A stretch of 6,332 bases of DNA, taken from assembly GCA_964354345.1 (NCBI GenBank), contig CAYGZL010000008.1, forward strand, positions 1 through 6,332, in the 5' to 3' direction. The position numbers and the translations under genes were made by a program. Source of the DNA: CAYGZL01 sp964354345. GTDB lineage: Bacteria; Chloroflexota; Anaerolineae; Anaerolineales; UBA4823. This document shows, piece by piece, positions 6,287 to 6,332 of the stretch (positions are counted from its first letter, which is position 1; the number at the start of each line of letters is the position of its first letter). Below the pieces are notes generated by a model. That model was not told the origin of the DNA and searched no databases. It saw only the letters and a program-made list of their open reading frames with translations.

Positions 6287-6332
6287 ATTAATGGCCGCCG
6301 CCTGGATCCGATTCGCTAATGTTTGTTCTTCG

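Noticed and set aside
6291..6332. A plus-strand ATG and 14 open codons (MAAAWIRFANVCSS) at the window edge, 4 bases after the PLP-enzyme stop
   Set aside because: Too short to judge and without a clear ribosome binding site; it could be the start of a downstream gene but the window ends.

Overview
The window looks like a chromosomal piece of an anaerobic or facultative bacterium, most likely a member of the Chloroflexota of the Anaerolineae type. This rests on four things. The secreted beta-helix protein has the N-terminal layout and 'DIGADEF' C-terminus common in that group. An oxygen-sensitive 4-hydroxybutyryl-CoA dehydratase-like enzyme is present. A 'GTAGGGGTCGAC' palindromic repeat resembles dispersed repeats I associate with these genomes. 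Finally, all genes are moderately GC-rich. The assignment is an inference from family resemblance, not from a marker gene.

Layout. Positions 1-572 (minus) hold the N-terminal 190 codons of an extended short-chain dehydrogenase (NAD-dependent epimerase / dihydroflavonol-4-reductase-like), cut by the window edge and preceded by a strong 11-bp hairpin in its leader. Positions 622-1580 carry no intact gene. They hold a palindromic repeat cluster (977-1049) and what look like decayed gene pieces, the clearest being a truncated GyrI-like/AraC effector-binding domain (1210-1407). Positions 1581-3029 (plus) encode a full-length 4-hydroxybutyryl-CoA dehydratase/vinylacetyl-CoA isomerase family flavoprotein. 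Positions 3030-3238 are a convergent spacer with a doubtful small ORF and an inverted repeat. Positions 3239-4804 (minus) encode a secreted right-handed beta-helix protein. Positions 4805-5146 are a divergent spacer with a coding-like remnant, a possible promoter and a good ribosome binding site. Positions 5147-6286 (plus) encode a CysK-fold PLP enzyme with an unusual cysteine-rich C-terminal tail.

The four main genes alternate in strand (-, +, -, +) and each has its own Shine-Dalgarno-like sequence, so they do not form an operon and nothing shows that they act together. I did not find a convincing new multi-gene system. The points most worth following up are the one-residue shortening between two presumed iron-sulfur ligands in the dehydratase, the cysteine cluster appended to the PLP enzyme, the C-terminal tail of the secreted protein, and the gene remnants with palindromic repeats between 622 and 1580.
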